A stretch of 9,469 nucleotides of DNA, from NCBI GenBank assembly GCA_024697705.1, contig JAILFF010000040.1:1-9469 (forward strand). The letters are read 5' to 3'. A model generated the notes under the pieces. The model searched no databases. It was not told the origin of the DNA and was given only the letters and a program-made list of their open reading frames with translations. Positions 7,030 through 9,469 of this stretch are shown here, piece after piece. The position numbers and the translations under genes were made by a program. This DNA is from Ruminococcus sp. Lineage in GTDB: Bacteria; Bacillota; Clostridia; Oscillospirales; Ruminococcaceae. The number at the start of each line of letters is the position of its first letter. Within the stretch, counting starts at the first letter, position 1.

Positions 7030-7038
7030 AAACAGACT
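7011..7038 (+). promoter_or_regulatory. Candidate ECF promoter, unit 3 (closest to the sigma gene)
   Basis: TGAAAC (7011-7016), a 16-nt spacer starting with TTTTTT, and CAGACT (7033-7038). A start site near 7045 would give a leader of about 105 nt before the sigma factor ATG. No housekeeping promoter was found between here and 7151. Confidence 0.62.
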
Positions 7039-7072
7039 ATTGGAATGAAAGGCGACAACAGCGGGTACAGAT

Positions 7073-7110
7073 CGTGGAAAAGCATAGATAAAAAAAGGAT
7101 CTTTTCCACG
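7073..7110 (+). other. Leader hairpin before the sigma factor ribosome binding site
   Basis: CGTGGAAAAG (7073-7082) pairs perfectly with CTTTTCCACG (7101-7110) around an 18-nt A-rich loop. It occupies the place where the next two-part hairpin would fall in the array period but has its own stem sequence and no T-tract after it. It ends 23 nt before the AAGGAGG at 7134 and may stabilise the leader or affect translation. Confidence 0.6.
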
Positions 7111-7150
7111 GATTTGACCGATCATTACTGCGGAAGGAGGCGAAGAGGTC

Positions 7151-7678
7151 ATGGACGAAGTCACGGAACGCTTTGAAAAAATATATAACAGTACATACGA
7201 TTACCTCTACAAGTTCCTGATCCTGAAATCGGATACGCGGGAAACTGCGGAGGATATACTTCAAAACGTTTACCTTTCATTCTATAAGAAAATGCAGGAA
7301 GGTGTGAATGTGCTCGACCCCAAGCACTATCTTCTCCGAATGTGCAAGCATAAGCTCGCGGATCATTACAGTTCGAGGATAGTGATGGAGAGCATCGACG
7401 AAGCGATGGAGGTCGTCGATGAAGACGCTCTGCGACAGCTGGAACGGAGCGACAGCTATATTTACGAAGAGGTGCTTGCGCAGCTAAAGGCTGCCGATGA
7501 GCTGACATACAAGATATTCCTGCTGCACTTCGGCTATGACCTCACGTTAAAGGAGACAGCAAAGGCGCTGGGCGTCGCCGAAATGACGGTAAAGAACAAA
7601 CTCTACCGAACGCTCAAAAGACTAAAGAAAGATATGAAAAAGGAGGGCGGGAAATATGCGTTATTCAGAAGCAGTTAA
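7151..7678 (+). CDS. ECF-type RNA polymerase sigma factor
   Basis: A 175-residue sigma-70 family protein of the extracytoplasmic function group, which directs RNA polymerase to a small set of promoters when released from an anti-sigma factor. AAGGAGG (7134-7140) precedes the ATG by 10 nt. Region 2 covers about residues 5-75, with the acidic ETAEDILQNVYLSFYKKM segment (31-48) that contacts the polymerase and melts the -10. A linker rich in acidic residues follows (about 80-105). Region 4 covers about 106-165, with a helix-turn-helix at roughly 131-155 (LTLKETAKALGVAEMTVKNK). Region 3 is absent, as usual for ECF sigmas, and the length is typical. Its end overlaps the next gene by 23 bp, which suggests coupled translation with its regulator. 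Three candidate ECF promoters upstream point to strong positive autoregulation. The ECF subgroup and the signal are not evident. Confidence 0.93.
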   Translation: MDEVTERFEKIYNSTYDYLYKFLILKSDTRETAEDILQNVYLSFYKKMQEGVNVLDPKHYLLRMCKHKLADHYSSRIVMESIDEAMEVVDEDALRQLERSDSYIYEEVLAQLKAADELTYKIFLLHFGYDLTLKETAKALGVAEMTVKNKLYRTLKRLKKDMKKEGGKYALFRSS

Positions 7679-9314
7679 GAGACATAAATTAGAGACCAAG
7701 CAGAGAATATTCAACAGCATACTTGAAGCGGCAGAAAAAGATAATTACGCTTCCCCCTCTGCCGACAATCGCGGATACCGTTACGGAACAGAAGACACAG
7801 AAACAAAGAAAAAGGAGACAATCACCATGAGAAGCACACAGATCAATGAGGTAAGAAGCAGAAAAGGCGGAGTTATCGCAGCAGCCTGCGCGGTACTGCT
7901 GATAGGCGGCGGATTAGCCACTCTCGGAAAATCTACCAACATAGATACCTATGATATGAATCAGAAGAGTTCGCTCGCGTCGTCGTCGGTTTCCGAAGAG
8001 ACTTCCTCCGCAGCGGAACAGGCTGCGGGGAACACTGCGGAAACAGCTTCCGACAAGACCGAATCCGCTGTAACACTCGTTTCCGATTCCGAAACGACGA
8101 AAAAAGCCGTTACCGATGAAAAGACCACCGTCACCGAGCCGCAAGTCGCTGTCGCCGAGAAGGAAACTCCCGCGGTCAGCAAAGCGGTATCCTTTGATGA
8201 GCTGCTCGCTTCGAGCGATTCGATAATTATGGGTACAGTCAGAGACGCCGAGCCGCAGTACCTTGAAATGACCGACGGCAGCAAGAGATACGTCATCAGA
8301 TATACTCTTTCAAGCGAGTTCTTCATGTACAATATCGCGGACAACGAGCTTTATGATTACACCTCCGGCGAAATGATATCTGTATTCCAGTATGCCGACG
8401 AAGGCTCTGCCCCGCAGTTCAAGACAGGCGAGAACGCTATATTTATGACAGCTTTTACCGATATCGCAAGCAGTGATGTATCCGGCACGACCGTAGTTAA
8501 CGGCGCCTATATCGCAGACCCGAACGGTACGTTCACTTACAGCAATCATCAGCCTTACAGCCTCACGAGCAACGCCGATGTCAACACGGTTATGAACAAT
8601 TATATGATAAACGTTATCCTTTACGGCAAGGACAGCGTTACCGTAACAGACTGGCTTATGGTGCTCGGTGAGAACGTATACGAGCTTCAGGAAAAGAGCC
8701 CCGATCTCCCCGAAAATGCGGTCCTCTACATAAACTGGAATAACGACTATAAATATTACGAAGTTACCGTGAACAAAACACCCCGGTACGAAAATGTACA
8801 CGATCAGGACAGCGAAGTGCCTTACCCTATTACTCCTAACAGCAGCATCATCAGCGAAAAGATCAGCGGATTTGACGGCGTTGATCTCGAACTTACGGAA
8901 GTATACTATTATGCCGGCTCTACCAAGGTGAAGCTTAACTTTGAAGCTACCCCGAATCAGGGATACGAGTTTGATCCCAACGTTGTTTACAAACTCAAGC
9001 ATGATTTTGAGACATCGGGACTTGCCAACATTTCCGTAGCCCTGAACGCTGACGCTACATTGTTTGAAGATAGTTACTTCAATTACTCTAACGACTCTGT
9101 TATCTTTAATATAGTATTTGACCAGGCAGGCACCGACGGTTCGATGGAATTTGAGCTTAACAGAGAATTCACTTTCACTCTTAACGGCATATCCGCAAGC
9201 GACGGCAACGATATTTCGGGCGAGTACAAATTCACCTATATGTACGATCCTATTGTTGCAGATCTGCCAAACGCCAAGATCGTTACCCCTGCTACCGCTA
9301 CAAACAAGTATTGA
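7656..9314 (+). CDS. Single-pass membrane protein, probable anti-sigma factor/sensor
   Basis: A 552-residue protein starting inside the sigma gene (23-bp overlap), with AGGAGG at 7641-7646, 9 nt before the ATG. Residues 1-70 are charged and cytoplasmic (MRYSEAVKRHKLETKQRIF...), suited to binding the sigma factor. No HxxxCxxC zinc anti-sigma motif is present. One transmembrane helix covers about 71-91 (VIAAACAVLLIGGGLATL), with Arg/Lys just before it, so the rest is outside. Residues 100-175 are a Ser/Thr/Ala/Glu-rich spacer. Residues about 178-300 (SFDELLASSDSIIMGTV...) resemble a small beta domain common in Bacillota surface proteins. Residues about 395-535 form a second beta-rich, probably Ig-like domain, as in DUF4179-type anti-sigma partners. 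The role as anti-sigma is inferred from gene order, overlap and topology. A second start with its own ribosome binding site lies at Met58. An alternative reading is a sigma-controlled surface protein whose N-terminus only doubles as a regulator. Confidence 0.85.
   Translation: MRYSEAVKRHKLETKQRIFNSILEAAEKDNYASPSADNRGYRYGTEDTETKKKETITMRSTQINEVRSRKGGVIAAACAVLLIGGGLATLGKSTNIDTYDMNQKSSLASSSVSEETSSAAEQAAGNTAETASDKTESAVTLVSDSETTKKAVTDEKTTVTEPQVAVAEKETPAVSKAVSFDELLASSDSIIMGTVRDAEPQYLEMTDGSKRYVIRYTLSSEFFMYNIADNELYDYTSGEMISVFQYADEGSAPQFKTGENAIFMTAFTDIASSDVSGTTVVNGAYIADPNGTFTYSNHQPYSLTSNADVNTVMNNYMINVILYGKDSVTVTDWLMVLGENVYELQEKSPDLPENAVLYINWNNDYKYYEVTVNKTPRYENVHDQDSEVPYPITPNSSIISEKISGFDGVDLELTEVYYYAGSTKVKLNFEATPNQGYEFDPNVVYKLKHDFETSGLANISVALNADATLFEDSYFNYSNDSVIFNIVFDQAGTDGSMEFELNREFTFTLNGISASDGNDISGEYKFTYMYDPIVADLPNAKIVTPATATNKY
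7812..7829 (+). promoter_or_regulatory. Internal ribosome binding site and second start codon
   Basis: AAGGAG (7812-7817) lies 9 nt before ATG 7827-7829, in frame with the membrane protein at Met58. Translation from here would give a 495-residue form starting MRSTQINEVRSRKGG. It would keep the transmembrane helix and outer domains but lack the first 57 cytoplasmic residues. The site is as strong as that of the main start. It could mark a short isoform or an older start before the cytoplasmic part was added. Confidence 0.5.
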
Positions 9315-9370
9315 TCTTCGAGAATATCATTATAGCAATCCGAGAAAATAGCCGCACAAATCTTTCGGAT

Positions 9371-9469
9371 AAAAATTCACATTACTGCGTCAAACTCCCT
9401 TGAAGGGCGACTGTCTGAACTTCGTTCAGACCACCTCCTGCGGTCGTTTTCCTTGTACTGTGAATTTTT
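9371..9469 (+). repeat. 99-bp element with terminal inverted repeats and rod-like fold
   Basis: The ends AAAAATTCACATTAC (9371-9385) and GTACTGTGAATTTTT (9455-9469) are inverted repeats with 14 of 15 bases pairing. Inside, AAGG-CGAC (9403-9411) pairs with GTCG-CCTT (9443-9454). A perfect hairpin GTCTGAAC-TTC-GTTCAGAC (9413-9431) sits in the centre. The element starts 56 bp after the membrane protein stop codon and ends in T residues at the window edge. It may serve as the terminator of the sigma operon, or be a MITE-like or other dispersed palindromic repeat, or encode a structured RNA. Nothing recognisable lies between 9315 and 9370. Confidence 0.6.

Larger units (their letters stand above)
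6803..7060 (+). repeat. Tandem array of three 103/104-bp regulatory units
   Basis: Three copies of one unit begin with GTGAAACTTTTTTC at 6803, 6906 and 7010. Each continues through about 10 variable bases, CAGACT, R-TT-AAG (changed in copy 3) and ATGAAAGGC-R-ACAAC (ATG at 6838, 6941 and 7045). Between copies 1-2 and 2-3 lies GCCG-GGCG-AAAAAGTCCGGAAG, which forms the 5' arm of the next hairpin. The spacings of 103 and 104 are not multiples of three, so the repeat is not coding. The last unit ends about 90 bp before the sigma factor start codon. Confidence 0.9.

Noticed and set aside
6838..7048. Small Lys-rich ORFs starting MKGDN/MKGNN in each repeat unit (ATG 6838, 6941, 7045), the second overlapping the third as ATGA
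   Set aside because: No ribosome binding site precedes them, and the unit spacings of 103 and 104 break the frame. After the shared MKG-N start the peptides diverge into different frames. The conservation is better explained as promoter-proximal leader sequence.
6765..7110. CRISPR-like array of repeats upstream of the sigma gene
   Set aside because: Only three units with a period of about 104 bp, repeats containing promoter-like boxes, similar rather than unique spacers, and no cas genes.
7113..7119. TTGACC as a housekeeping -35 just before the sigma gene
   Set aside because: A -10 at normal spacing would fall on the ribosome binding site and no TATAAT-like sequence is present there.
6745..7164. 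Minus-strand open frame of 139 codons with repeated FSSGLF-like segments across the array
   Set aside because: It arises from the A/T-rich tandem repeat. Copies 1 and 3 fall in one frame and copy 2 in another, it lacks a good ribosome binding site, and its composition is not protein-like.

Overview
The window looks like chromosomal DNA from a Gram-positive anaerobe of the Bacillota, most likely a Ruminococcus-like member of the Oscillospiraceae. This is inference from roughly 50% G+C, AGGAGG-type ribosome binding sites, lipoproteins with Thr/Ser/Glu-rich spacers after the lipid cysteine, an ECF sigma factor with an overlapping membrane partner, and remnants of clostridial-type mobile genes. 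No rRNA, tRNA or CRISPR array was seen. All five intact genes are on the + strand.

Layout. (1) 78-1250: a lipoprotein built from a KPEE-type repeat linker and three copies of a domain of about 90 residues, followed by a good intrinsic terminator. (2) 1426-2799: a second, unrelated, cysteine-containing lipoprotein. (3) 2800-3181: a probable minus-strand transposase remnant, then a near-consensus housekeeping promoter. (4) 3182-6322: a 1046-residue SWIM zinc finger / SNF2 ATPase, apparently a single-gene unit. (5) 6323-7150: a long gene-free stretch with a decayed serine recombinase C-terminus and a tandem array of about 103/104-bp units. (6) 7151-9314: an ECF sigma factor overlapping by 23 bp a single-pass membrane protein, probably its anti-sigma factor/sensor. 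(7) 9371-9469: a 99-bp structured element with terminal inverted repeats at the right edge.

The most interesting signal is the array before the sigma factor gene. Three units each carry TGAAAC, a T-tract, and CAGACT at an exact 16-nt spacing. The bases in the middle of the spacer differ, while both boxes and the sequence after them are conserved. TGAAAC-N16 is the architecture of Bacillota ECF promoters (B. subtilis SigW: TGAAAC-N16-CGTA), so I read the array as three tandem autoregulatory promoters. The -35/T-tract of each unit also lies in the 3' arm of a long hairpin. The conserved sequence after each CAGACT reappears, slightly changed, at positions 5-26, ahead of the first lipoprotein gene. 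This predicts a matching promoter just left of the window and makes that lipoprotein a candidate member of the same sigma regulon. The SNF2 gene and the second lipoprotein show no such array.
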